From a bacterium (GTDB lineage Bacteria; SZUA-79; Acidulodesulfobacterales; Acidulodesulfobacteraceae), in the NCBI GenBank assembly GCA_021800805.1, contig JAJYYR010000001.1, positions 930,001 to 994,000 on the forward strand: a stretch of DNA of 64,000 nucleotides, in the 5' to 3' direction. Positions 38,415 to 46,203 of this stretch are shown one piece after another; positions within the stretch are counted from its first letter, which is position 1; the number at the start of each line of letters is the position of its first letter. The notes beneath the pieces were generated by a model. That model was given only the letters and a program-made list of their open reading frames with translations, did no database searches and was not told where the DNA came from. The translations under genes were made by a program, and so were the position numbers.

Positions 38415-40475
38415 ATGAAAACTGCCGTTTATTTTTGTAATTGCGGTACTAATATATCCGATAAAATAAATCCCGAAACAGTCGAAAACGCCGTAAAGAA
38501 ACGCAATGGCGACATTATTTTTAAAAGCTGCGGTTTTTTATGCTCGGAAGACGGAAAGGAGTTTCTGCGGAAGGATATTATCGATAACGGTATAGAAGCC
38601 GTCGTAATCCCTGCTTGCTCTCCCAGAGACCATGAAAAAACGTTTATGAACGTTCTGTCGGCGGCAGGAGTTAATCCGTATATGATGCAGATGATTAATA
38701 TAAGAGAGCAGGTCGCATGGGTTACCGAAGACAAAGACAAGGCAGCCGAAAAAGTCATACATTATATAAATGCGGCTATATCGAGGGTTAACCTTCAGGA
38801 GCCTTTAGAAAATAAAGAGATAGATATATTGCTGGACGCAGTAGTGGTCGGAGCGGGTCCGGCAGGACTTAAAGCGGCTTTAAGTTTAGCGGAAGCCGGG
38901 AGAAAGGTAACGGTAGTCGAAAAGTCGCCTACCATAGGCGGACTTCCGGTGAGATACGAAGAAATATTTCCCAATATGGAATGCGGGCCTTGTATGCTCG
39001 AACCCATTATGGGGGAAGCTCTTCACGGAAATGCATCGGGTAATATAGAATTTTTAACACTGTCGGAAATAGAAGGCGTCGTCGGCTCTTACGGAAACTT
39101 TACCGTTAAAATAAAGCGCAGTCCCCGTTATGTGGATGCCGAAAAATGCATCGGATGCGCGGAGTGCATAGAACCCTGTCCGGTATTGTTTAAAAATCCT
39201 TTTAACTGCGGAATGAACGAAAGAAAAGCCGTAGATTTTTCTTTTGCCGGCGCGCTGCCTAACGTTCCTTACATAAACGCGGAAGTTTGCCTCAGATTTA
39301 ATAACGAAGACAAGGAAGACGGCGGCTTATGCCGGTTGTGCATAGACGCTTGTCCGGTAGGGGAAGACGTTTTTAAATTCGGCGAAAAAGAGGAAATTAT
39401 AGAGAGAAATGCCGGAAGCATTATTTTGGCGACGGGTTCCGCCTTATACGACTGCGGAAAAATCCCTTCGTTAGGCTACGGGAAAATACCCGGCATTTAC
39501 AACAGCATTGAATTCGAGAGGATTCTTGCATCCAACGGACCCACGGAAGGAAAGATTAGGACGCCTGACGGCAAGGAACCCCAATCTTTTGCCATAGTCC
39601 ACTGCGTGGGCAGTTTAGATAAAAATCATAAAGATTACTGTTCGGGCATATGCTGCGAATACGCTTTTAAATTTAATCATATCATAAGAAATAAAATACC
39701 GTCGGCTAAGATATACCATTTATATAAAGAAATGGTAATTCCCGGAAAGGAAAGCGGCAGTCTTTACAGACATGCGGCGGAAGACGCAAATACGTCTTTT
39801 ATAAGAATAAACGATATAAACGGCATAACGGTAAAAGGAGAAGAGGATAAAAAAGTTTTTTCGATAGACGGAGCCTGCGGTTCGGGAGGTATGCGCGAAA
39901 TAGGGGTAACCGGCGGCGGAAATGCTATCGGCGCCGGAGTCCGCGAAGACGAAAGAGCCGTTACCGGGAAAATATCGGTCGATGCCGTAATCTTGTGTCC
40001 TGCGTCGGTTCCGGGGGAAGATACGAAAAAATTAGCCGGAATACTGGAAACTTCCATAGATAAAAATGGATTTTTTGAAGAGCTGCACGGCAGAACCGAT
40101 GCCGGCAGAAGCAAGATAAAAGGTATTTATCTTACCGGAAGCTGCCATTCCCCTATGGACATAAAAGAGGCGATGGGCGAAGGCATGGCGGCGACCGGAT
40201 ACGTTCTTTCGGGTCTTGTAGCCGGAAAAAAGCTCTCTATAGACCCTATATCCGCCGTAGTAAATCAAGAAAGGTGCTCGGGATGCAAAGTATGCATCGG
40301 AGTATGTCCGTATAAAGCGATATCCTTCGACGAAGAAAACGGGGCTTCTTCGGTAAACGAACTGCTGTGTCAGGGATGCGGAACCTGCGCCGCCGCCTGT
40401 CCGTCGTCGGTTATAAAAGCAAACGGTTTCACGAACGAGGAGATATTTGCCGAAATAGGAATTATGCTGGCGTAA
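38415..40475 (+). CDS. hdrA: HdrA-type iron-sulfur flavoprotein
   Basis: 686 aa. N-terminal CNCGTNIS with a later SCGFLCS (FeS region), FAD-binding VVVGAGPAG (143-151), and four Cys clusters: CIGCAECIEPC (from C245), CRLCIDAC (from C306), CSGCKVCIGVC (from C621) and CQGCGTCAAAC (from C652). HdrA carries the flavin that can bifurcate electrons from H2 between ferredoxin and a disulfide. HdrB and HdrC are not in this cluster. Between mvh protease and mvhD; 32 bp after the protease gene. Confidence 0.87.
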   Translation: MKTAVYFCNCGTNISDKINPETVENAVKKRNGDIIFKSCGFLCSEDGKEFLRKDIIDNGIEAVVIPACSPRDHEKTFMNVLSAAGVNPYMMQMINIREQVAWVTEDKDKAAEKVIHYINAAISRVNLQEPLENKEIDILLDAVVVGAGPAGLKAALSLAEAGRKVTVVEKSPTIGGLPVRYEEIFPNMECGPCMLEPIMGEALHGNASGNIEFLTLSEIEGVVGSYGNFTVKIKRSPRYVDAEKCIGCAECIEPCPVLFKNPFNCGMNERKAVDFSFAGALPNVPYINAEVCLRFNNEDKEDGGLCRLCIDACPVGEDVFKFGEKEEIIERNAGSIILATGSALYDCGKIPSLGYGKIPGIYNSIEFERILASNGPTEGKIRTPDGKEPQSFAIVHCVGSLDKNHKDYCSGICCEYAFKFNHIIRNKIPSAKIYHLYKEMVIPGKESGSLYRHAAEDANTSFIRINDINGITVKGEEDKKVFSIDGACGSGGMREIGVTGGGNAIGAGVREDERAVTGKISVDAVILCPASVPGEDTKKLAGILETSIDKNGFFEELHGRTDAGRSKIKGIYLTGSCHSPMDIKEAMGEGMAATGYVLSGLVAGKKLSIDPISAVVNQERCSGCKVCIGVCPYKAISFDEENGASSVNELLCQGCGTCAAACPSSVIKANGFTNEEIFAEIGIMLA

Positions 40476-40567
40476 ACGGCAAAAATAATAAATAATAAAT
40501 ATTAAATAATTAAAATAAATAATCATAATAAATTAAAAACTTTTAGGTAAAAGGAGGGTATATAATT

Positions 40568-41053
40568 ATGCAAAATTCCCTGCCGGCGAAAGAAAAGGAA
40601 AACGGACAGGTCGATACCGTAAATATCGAAATTAAGAAAACAAACGAAACGGAAGGCTTTGAGCCGAGAATAATCGGCTTTTTATGTAACTGGTGTTCGT
40701 ATGCGGGGGCGGACAAAGCAGGGGCGGCTCAAAAACCGTATTTACCGAACGTCAGCGTAATTAAAGTTATGTGCAGCGGAAGAATAGACCCGCAGTTTAT
40801 TCTGGACGCATTTCAAAGGGGAGCGGACGGCGTTATGGTTCTTGCATGTCATCCCGGGGACTGCCACTATAAAGAGGGCAACTATAGGGCGGTTCAGAGA
40901 TACAGGCTGTTATTAAAACTCTTGAAGCAGTTCGGCATAGAGGAAGAAAGATGCCGTTTCGATTACGTATCGGCGGGCGAAGGCGACAGGTTCGTTTCCG
41001 TAATAAACGAAACCGTCGAAGCCGTAAAGAGATTAGGTCCTTTAAAAAAATAG
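40568..41053 (+). CDS. mvhD: MvhD (hydrogenase/HdrA linker, 2Fe-2S)
   Basis: 161 aa. Core FLCNWCSYAGADKAG (about 38-52), VMCSGRIDP and LACHPGDCHY, five Cys that bind a 2Fe-2S cluster. MvhD sits between the MvhAG hydrogenase and HdrA and passes electrons. Here it carries a hydrophilic lead of 35 residues. AAGGAGG precedes the ATG. It completes an MvhGA-HdrA-MvhD set. Confidence 0.88.
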   Translation: MQNSLPAKEKENGQVDTVNIEIKKTNETEGFEPRIIGFLCNWCSYAGADKAGAAQKPYLPNVSVIKVMCSGRIDPQFILDAFQRGADGVMVLACHPGDCHYKEGNYRAVQRYRLLLKLLKQFGIEEERCRFDYVSAGEGDRFVSVINETVEAVKRLGPLKK

Positions 41054-41163
41054 GAAACTTTATATGTCTTTGTAGTAAATTTTAAATTATTTGAATTATG
41101 TATTATAATAATTTATAATTAATTTGAAACAAATTAATTATTATAAGAAGGGAGGATTCAAAA

Positions 41164-41385
41164 ATGCCTACGCAGACAATCGACGCAAGAGGACTTAAAT
41201 GCCCGCAACCTATTTTAAAAATCACCGCTACAGCCATAAAAATGAAGGCCGGAGATACAATAGAAATCCTTGCGGACTGTTCCACTTTTGAAAACGACGT
41301 AAAAGACTGGTGCCAGCGATCTAAAAAAATGCTTATGTGGATTAAAGAAGAAGTAGGGGCAAAAAAAGCGCAGATTCAGTTTTAG
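41164..41385 (+). CDS. tusA: TusA-like sulfur carrier
   Basis: 73 aa. TIDARGLKCPQPILK holds the conserved CPxP, with the sulfur-carrying Cys at position 14. Two more Cys (CSTFENDVKDWC) follow. TusA persulfides feed HdrABC-like or Dsr-type sulfur oxidation and reduction in other organisms. Placed 110 bp after mvhD behind a strong GGGAGG, it ties the hydrogenase-HdrA set to sulfur chemistry. Its own promoter is possible. Confidence 0.85.
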   Translation: MPTQTIDARGLKCPQPILKITATAIKMKAGDTIEILADCSTFENDVKDWCQRSKKMLMWIKEEVGAKKAQIQF

Positions 41386-41447
41386 CATTTCTATTAAGCA
41401 AATGTTTTACGGTTAAGCGTAAAAGAAAAAAATACAGGTATTTATTT

Positions 41448-43298
41448 TTGAAAGAGTTAAATTTAAAAAAATTTTTTTCAAAAAAAGAAAACTCCGTTTT
41501 ATTGGAAAATATCATAAATATTTCCTCGAAGCCCTTTTCCGTCGTAGATAACGCAGGTAGTCCGATTACCGGCGATATTCCCGACGCAAAATTACATTCT
41601 TATCCTATAAAAATCGAGAATAAAGGAGAAGAAATCGGCAAAGTTTTCGGGAAGAGCGGAGCAGAAGCCGAAGCCGCGGCGGCGATTTTGTCGCACTCTA
41701 TTAATTCGTGGCTCGTGAAGAGATCGCTTGCGGACGAGATACTCCAGAAATATAAAGAACAGGATTTGCTATATAACATTAACGACCTGATTGCCTTATG
41801 TCCTAAACCGAAAGAGGCGGCGGATTTTATCATAAACGAATTGTCGAAACTTATAAAGTTCGAATACGCTTCTATAATTATTTTCGACGAATCCGAAAAA
41901 AGCTTAAGCATCCTTTCTTCATACGGCAAGAATTATAATAGCTCTGCTTATAAAAAAAATATAGAAAAAATCAATGCAAAAGTCTTTAAGAACGGCAAAG
42001 GCGAAATTATTAACGAAAATATCGAAAAAGACTGGAACGGAAGAAAAAATGTTAAGGTAAACGCTAAAAGCGATTTTTATTCTTTTATGTCGGTTCCTTT
42101 AAAAACTAAAGGTAAAAATATAGGGCTGATAAACGTATGTTCTTTTAAAGAGGCTGAGTATTATATTTCTTCCGACCTTAAAATTTTATCTACTATTACT
42201 TCCTATGCCGCAAATTCTATAGAAATCACAAGGCTTTATAATATAGAAAAAGAACGCGCAGATAAACTTCAGGAAAAAAATAAGGAGCTTAATGCGGCAA
42301 AAGAGATTATTTCCAATGAAAATATAAACCTGAAGCAAAATTTAAGGCAGAAATTTTCTCCCAAAAAAATACTGGGTATAAGCAGACAGGTTCAAAACTT
42401 ATTGGACAAAATAGATAAGATAGCAGGTATATCTTCAAACGTTATTATAACAGGAGAAAGCGGAACCGGCAAAGAGTTGGCGGCTAAAGCTATCCATTAT
42501 TCCGGCGCAAGGGCGGAAAAGCCTTTTATCGCCGTTAACTGTTCGGCTATACCGGAATCTATATTCGAAAGCGAACTGTTCGGCATCGAAAAAGGGGTTG
42601 CTACGGGAGTCGATAAGCGCAAAGGCAAGGTGCTCGATGCGGATAAAGGCACTCTTTTTTTGGACGAAATCGGCGATATGCCTTTATCGGGACAGGCTAA
42701 AGTATTGAGAATGATTCAAGACAGAGAAGTAATTCCGGTAGGCGGTTCCAAGCCGGTGCCTTTCGACGTCAGAATTATAGCCGCAACCAATAAAGACTTA
42801 AAAAAGGAGATAGCGGACGGAAATTTCAGAAAAGATTTATTTTACAGGCTGAACGTAATAAATCTTAATATTCCGCCTTTGCGGGACAGAAAGGAAGACA
42901 TTGCGGTTCTCGCCAATTATTTTTTAAAAAATAATGCCGTAAAATTAGAAAGGCGCAATATGCAGTTTACTCAGGAGGCGATAAATGCGCTTACCGATTA
43001 CGACTGGCAGGGAAACATAAGAGAGTTGGAGAACGAAATAGAAAGGGCGGTGGCGTTAAATATTTCCGGCAGAATCGCCTTCGAGGATTTATCCGAAAAT
43101 ATCAAAAGTATCTGGAGATATAGTTCGTCCGGCGGTAATGCGGCAAAGGAGGGAAAAACGGCGACTATAGAAGAAAACGAAACCATATTGATTAAAACGG
43201 CGCTTGAAAAATCCCGCTGGAATAAATCCGCCGCCGCAAAAATATTAGGAATAACGAGGGAAGGTTTAAGAAAAAAAATGATAAGGCTGGGAATATAA
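41448..43298 (+). CDS. GAF-AAA+ enhancer-binding protein with altered GAFTGA loop
   Basis: 616 aa, TTG start. A long N-terminal region with a GAF domain (about 115-270) and coiled coil, then the sigma-54 AAA+ core: Walker A GESGTGKE (about 335), Walker B GTLFLDEIGDM, and RLNVINLNIPPLRDR. The GAFTGA loop reads GVATGV (383-388), keeping T386 but not Phe and Ala. A Fis-type HTH ends the protein (AAAKILGITREGLRKKM). 62 bp after tusA, 18 bp before the first kinase gene. It could bind the TGCCAAC pairs. Confidence 0.8.
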   Translation: MKELNLKKFFSKKENSVLLENIINISSKPFSVVDNAGSPITGDIPDAKLHSYPIKIENKGEEIGKVFGKSGAEAEAAAAILSHSINSWLVKRSLADEILQKYKEQDLLYNINDLIALCPKPKEAADFIINELSKLIKFEYASIIIFDESEKSLSILSSYGKNYNSSAYKKNIEKINAKVFKNGKGEIINENIEKDWNGRKNVKVNAKSDFYSFMSVPLKTKGKNIGLINVCSFKEAEYYISSDLKILSTITSYAANSIEITRLYNIEKERADKLQEKNKELNAAKEIISNENINLKQNLRQKFSPKKILGISRQVQNLLDKIDKIAGISSNVIITGESGTGKELAAKAIHYSGARAEKPFIAVNCSAIPESIFESELFGIEKGVATGVDKRKGKVLDADKGTLFLDEIGDMPLSGQAKVLRMIQDREVIPVGGSKPVPFDVRIIAATNKDLKKEIADGNFRKDLFYRLNVINLNIPPLRDRKEDIAVLANYFLKNNAVKLERRNMQFTQEAINALTDYDWQGNIRELENEIERAVALNISGRIAFEDLSENIKSIWRYSSSGGNAAKEGKTATIEENETILIKTALEKSRWNKSAAAKILGITREGLRKKMIRLGI

Positions 43299-43316
43299 AA
43301 CTTACGGGTAAAAACG

Positions 43317-45443
43317 ATGGAAAATAACGAAAATAACCTATCTGCATATATAAAAAAGGTTTTAAACCATGAATTCGGATCCTTGTCGGAAATTCCAAAT
43401 TCGGCGGACTCCGAACTTGCGGAGTCGATTTTATCTCTTGCCGCCGAATATAGAAACTTGTTGATAAGAACCGAAGACTACGTCCGCGGTCTTGCAGAAG
43501 CGGAAAATAAAGCATCGCAGGCTCAGAAAATTTACGGAGCGATGTTGGATAATTCAGCCGTTGGGATTACTTTCGTACGGGAAAGGCGTTTTATTTTAGT
43601 TAATAAAAAAATGTCCGAAATGTTCGGATATGATTCTCCCGACGAATTAATCGGAAAATCATCCAGAGTATGCTACCGTTCCGACCGCGATTTCGAAGAA
43701 ATAGGGCGCGGCGCATATGCTACCGTAAAGGCAGGATTAGAATATAAAATAGAATTTATAGCAAAAAGAAAAGACGGTTCGGAATTTTGGAGTCTTTTAA
43801 CAGGAAAATCGGTCGATGATGCAAACGAAATTGGCAATGCCGGCTCTGTCTGGATATTTCAGGACATAGACGAAAGAAAAAGGCAGGAAAGCCAATCTTC
43901 CGTCGTCGTTTCGAGCTTAACGGACGCCTTGTTCGTCGTAAACGCTTCAAAAAAAATTTCGTTTTATAATTTTGCTTTTTTATCGATGTTCGGTTTTAGC
44001 GAGAAAAAACTCGAAGACGATTTATCCGTCATTTTTGATAAAAAAATGAATGATTTAATAGACAAAGTGTTTTTAAGCAGAGATATTAATAAAAAAAATA
44101 TTTATACCGACGAAATTACCGTAGGCGGAGATAAAATATGTAAAGCGACGGCTACGTCCATGTATTTAGACCTCGAAAAAAGTCTTTCGAAGGACGACTA
44201 CGCCGCCGATGCTTTTGCCGGCGTCGTAGTTATCGTAAGGGACATCACCAAGGAAAAAGAAGTAGATATGATGAAGACCGATTTCATATCCACCGTATCG
44301 CACGAATTAAGAACGCCCCTTACTTCCATACTGGGTTTTGCAAACATTATAAGCAAGAAATTCAAAGACGTTATATACCCCCTGCTTGACGTTAAAGACA
44401 AAAAGACTAAGAAAACCGCAGACCAGATAGAAAGCAATTTAGATATAATAATATCCGAAGGGCAGAGGCTTACTTCCCTTATAAACGACGTATTGGACAT
44501 AGCCAAAATGGAGGCGGGGAAGATAGAATGGAAGGACGAACGGTTCACCGCCGTGTATGCTTTAGAACATGCCGTATCCGCAACCTCTTCGCTTTTTAGC
44601 CAGAAAGGCATCGGCATAATAACCGATATAGAAGACGACCTCCCCGAAATATTCGCCGATAAAGACAGGTTTATTCAAGTCGCTATAAATCTTTTATCCA
44701 ACGCCGTAAAGTTTACCGACAAAGGAAACGTAACAATCGGCGCAAAATCCGACGGAGATTTCGTCCGCATAAGCGTTTCCGATAAAGGCATCGGTATAAG
44801 CAAAGACAACTTAGGTAAAGTATTCGAAAAGTTTAAACAGGTCGGAGACACTCTTACCGATAAGCCCAAAGGCACGGGACTCGGACTTCCAATATGCAGG
44901 CAGATAGTAGAGCATTACGGCGGAAAGATATGGGCGGAAAGCAAAGAAGGAGAAGGAAGCACGTTTTATTTTACGGCTCCTCGCTATAAGGAGAAAGCCC
45001 AAACTATACGCACAAAAGATTTTATGGCACGGCTTAAAAATACCCTCGGTTCCGAATTAAACAAAGAGAATTCATATAAAAACATATTAATAGTGGACGA
45101 CGACGAGGCAATAAGGGGACTTTTAAAACAGGAGCTGGAATATGCCGGCTATGTTACCGAAGAAGCCGCAGACGGCTTGGAGGCTTTGGAGAAAATAAAA
45201 AATAGAAAATACGCCCTTGTCGTCTTAGACGTTATGATGCCGGGGTTAAGCGGGTTCGACGTAGCCAAGGTATTAAAAAACAGCCCCGAAACTATGGATA
45301 TTCCTATTATAATTTTATCCGTGGTGGAAGATAAGGAAACAGGGTTTAAAATAGGTATAGACAGATATCTCGTTAAAGGTGCGGAATACGGGAAGCTGAT
45401 AGGCGAAGTGGACGGTCTTCTGCACGGGAGTAATGTCAAATAA
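43317..45443 (+). CDS. hybrid histidine kinase, PAS-PAS-HisKA-HATPase-REC
   Basis: 708 aa, soluble. PAS 1 (about 75-190), PAS 2 (about 195-315), HisKA with phospho-His H329 in STVSHELRTPL, HATPase_c with GIGISKDNLGKVFEKF and KGTGLGLPICRQIV, and a receiver with D638 in VVLDVMMPG. The kinase half and receiver are identical to those of the gene at 46204. It follows the bEBP gene at 18 bp, so both may work in one regulatory chain. Confidence 0.85.
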   Translation: MENNENNLSAYIKKVLNHEFGSLSEIPNSADSELAESILSLAAEYRNLLIRTEDYVRGLAEAENKASQAQKIYGAMLDNSAVGITFVRERRFILVNKKMSEMFGYDSPDELIGKSSRVCYRSDRDFEEIGRGAYATVKAGLEYKIEFIAKRKDGSEFWSLLTGKSVDDANEIGNAGSVWIFQDIDERKRQESQSSVVVSSLTDALFVVNASKKISFYNFAFLSMFGFSEKKLEDDLSVIFDKKMNDLIDKVFLSRDINKKNIYTDEITVGGDKICKATATSMYLDLEKSLSKDDYAADAFAGVVVIVRDITKEKEVDMMKTDFISTVSHELRTPLTSILGFANIISKKFKDVIYPLLDVKDKKTKKTADQIESNLDIIISEGQRLTSLINDVLDIAKMEAGKIEWKDERFTAVYALEHAVSATSSLFSQKGIGIITDIEDDLPEIFADKDRFIQVAINLLSNAVKFTDKGNVTIGAKSDGDFVRISVSDKGIGISKDNLGKVFEKFKQVGDTLTDKPKGTGLGLPICRQIVEHYGGKIWAESKEGEGSTFYFTAPRYKEKAQTIRTKDFMARLKNTLGSELNKENSYKNILIVDDDEAIRGLLKQELEYAGYVTEEAADGLEALEKIKNRKYALVVLDVMMPGLSGFDVAKVLKNSPETMDIPIIILSVVEDKETGFKIGIDRYLVKGAEYGKLIGEVDGLLHGSNVK
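44240..45419 (+). repeat. 1.18-kb direct repeat, copy 1
   Basis: The stretch from GGACATCACC (44240) to the CTT at 45419 is repeated base for base, as far as I can compare it, at 46563-47742. Silent sites agree, so the copying is recent or kept by conversion. Two mismatches and 8 more matching bases follow, then the copies diverge. Confidence 0.88.
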
Positions 45444-45466
45444 TATCGTTTATTCCTTAATTTAGC

Positions 45467-45496
45467 TTGACATTAGCCGCTGCAATTTTATATTAT
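45467..45496 (+). promoter_or_regulatory. sigma-70-type promoter before the response regulator
   Basis: TTGACA at 45467-45472 and TATTAT at 45491-45496, spacer 18 bp. It lies about 150 bp upstream of the stand-alone receiver gene. Confidence 0.45.
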
Positions 45497-45648
45497 CAAT
45501 ATTAGTTATATCACGTAATTAATATATATATAATATGCCTAGTTCTGCATTAGAATTTATAAGCTATTGAAAGAACCGAAATATTTTCTATTGCAAAATC
45601 AGGGTATAATATTTTTATCATTAAAATTATTTTTAGGAGGAAGAATCA

Positions 45649-46017
45649 ATGCCCAAAGTTTTAATTGCCGACGATGAACCGCATATAAGACTGCTTATTG
45701 AGCAGACTCTCGAAGACCTCGAAGACGAGGGGTTGGAAATTCTGCTTGCCGAAAACGGCGCCGAAGCCCTCGACCAGATAAAAGAAAACAAACCGGACAT
45801 AGTTTTTCTCGACGTAATGATGCCTAAAATGAACGGTTTCGAAGTATGCTACGAAGTAAAAAATAATTTAAAAATCCCAAACGTCTATATAGTTCTTCTC
45901 ACCGCGAAAGGGCAGGAAATAGATAAGCTAAAAGGAATGGAATCCGGAGCCGATATGTATATGACCAAACCTTTTAATCCCGACGATATAGTTAAGAAAG
46001 TCCGCGAATTTTTATAA
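45649..46017 (+). CDS. single-domain response regulator
   Basis: 122 aa, receiver only. Acidic pocket IADDEPH (about 6-12), phospho-Asp in FLDVMMPKMNGFEV (about 49), switch Thr LLTAKGQ and Lys TKPFNP (about 107). No output domain, so it acts as a phosphate relay or CheY-like protein. Located between two hybrid kinases that share an identical kinase module. GGAGGA precedes the ATG. Confidence 0.88.
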   Translation: MPKVLIADDEPHIRLLIEQTLEDLEDEGLEILLAENGAEALDQIKENKPDIVFLDVMMPKMNGFEVCYEVKNNLKIPNVYIVLLTAKGQEIDKLKGMESGADMYMTKPFNPDDIVKKVREFL

Positions 46018-46034
46018 ATTTTGCAGAAACAATA

Positions 46035-46062
46035 TGCCAACTTTATTCTCGTTTTGCCAACC
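46035..46062 (+). promoter_or_regulatory. paired TGCCAAC sites, candidate enhancer, copy 2
   Basis: TGCCAACTTT at 46035 and TGCCAACC at 46055, again 20 bp apart as at 33811. They lie 114 and 94 bp upstream of the -24 GG of a consensus sigma-54 promoter. Confidence 0.65.
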
Positions 46063-46147
46063 TAATTTCTTCATTTTTCATACAATAATTTCTTCTTTAC
46101 TCGACGCAAATCTACACATAAGCATTATCAGGCGCATTTTTTTATAA

Positions 46148-46162
46148 TGGCACGCATATTGC
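46148..46162 (+). promoter_or_regulatory. sigma-54 promoter
   Basis: TGGCACGCATATTGC is a full match to the -24/-12 consensus (TGGCAC, 5 bp, TTGC). It would start RNA near 46174, before the gene start at 46204. It also rules out the ATG at 46147 as the start. Confidence 0.8.
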
Positions 46163-46203
46163 TTATTAATATATTAATTATATTAAGCACCGGAGTTTTT
46201 ATT

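Noticed and set aside
46147..46203. Upstream start of the second hybrid kinase
   Set aside because: Its codons cover a consensus sigma-54 promoter; ATG 46204 is better placed.
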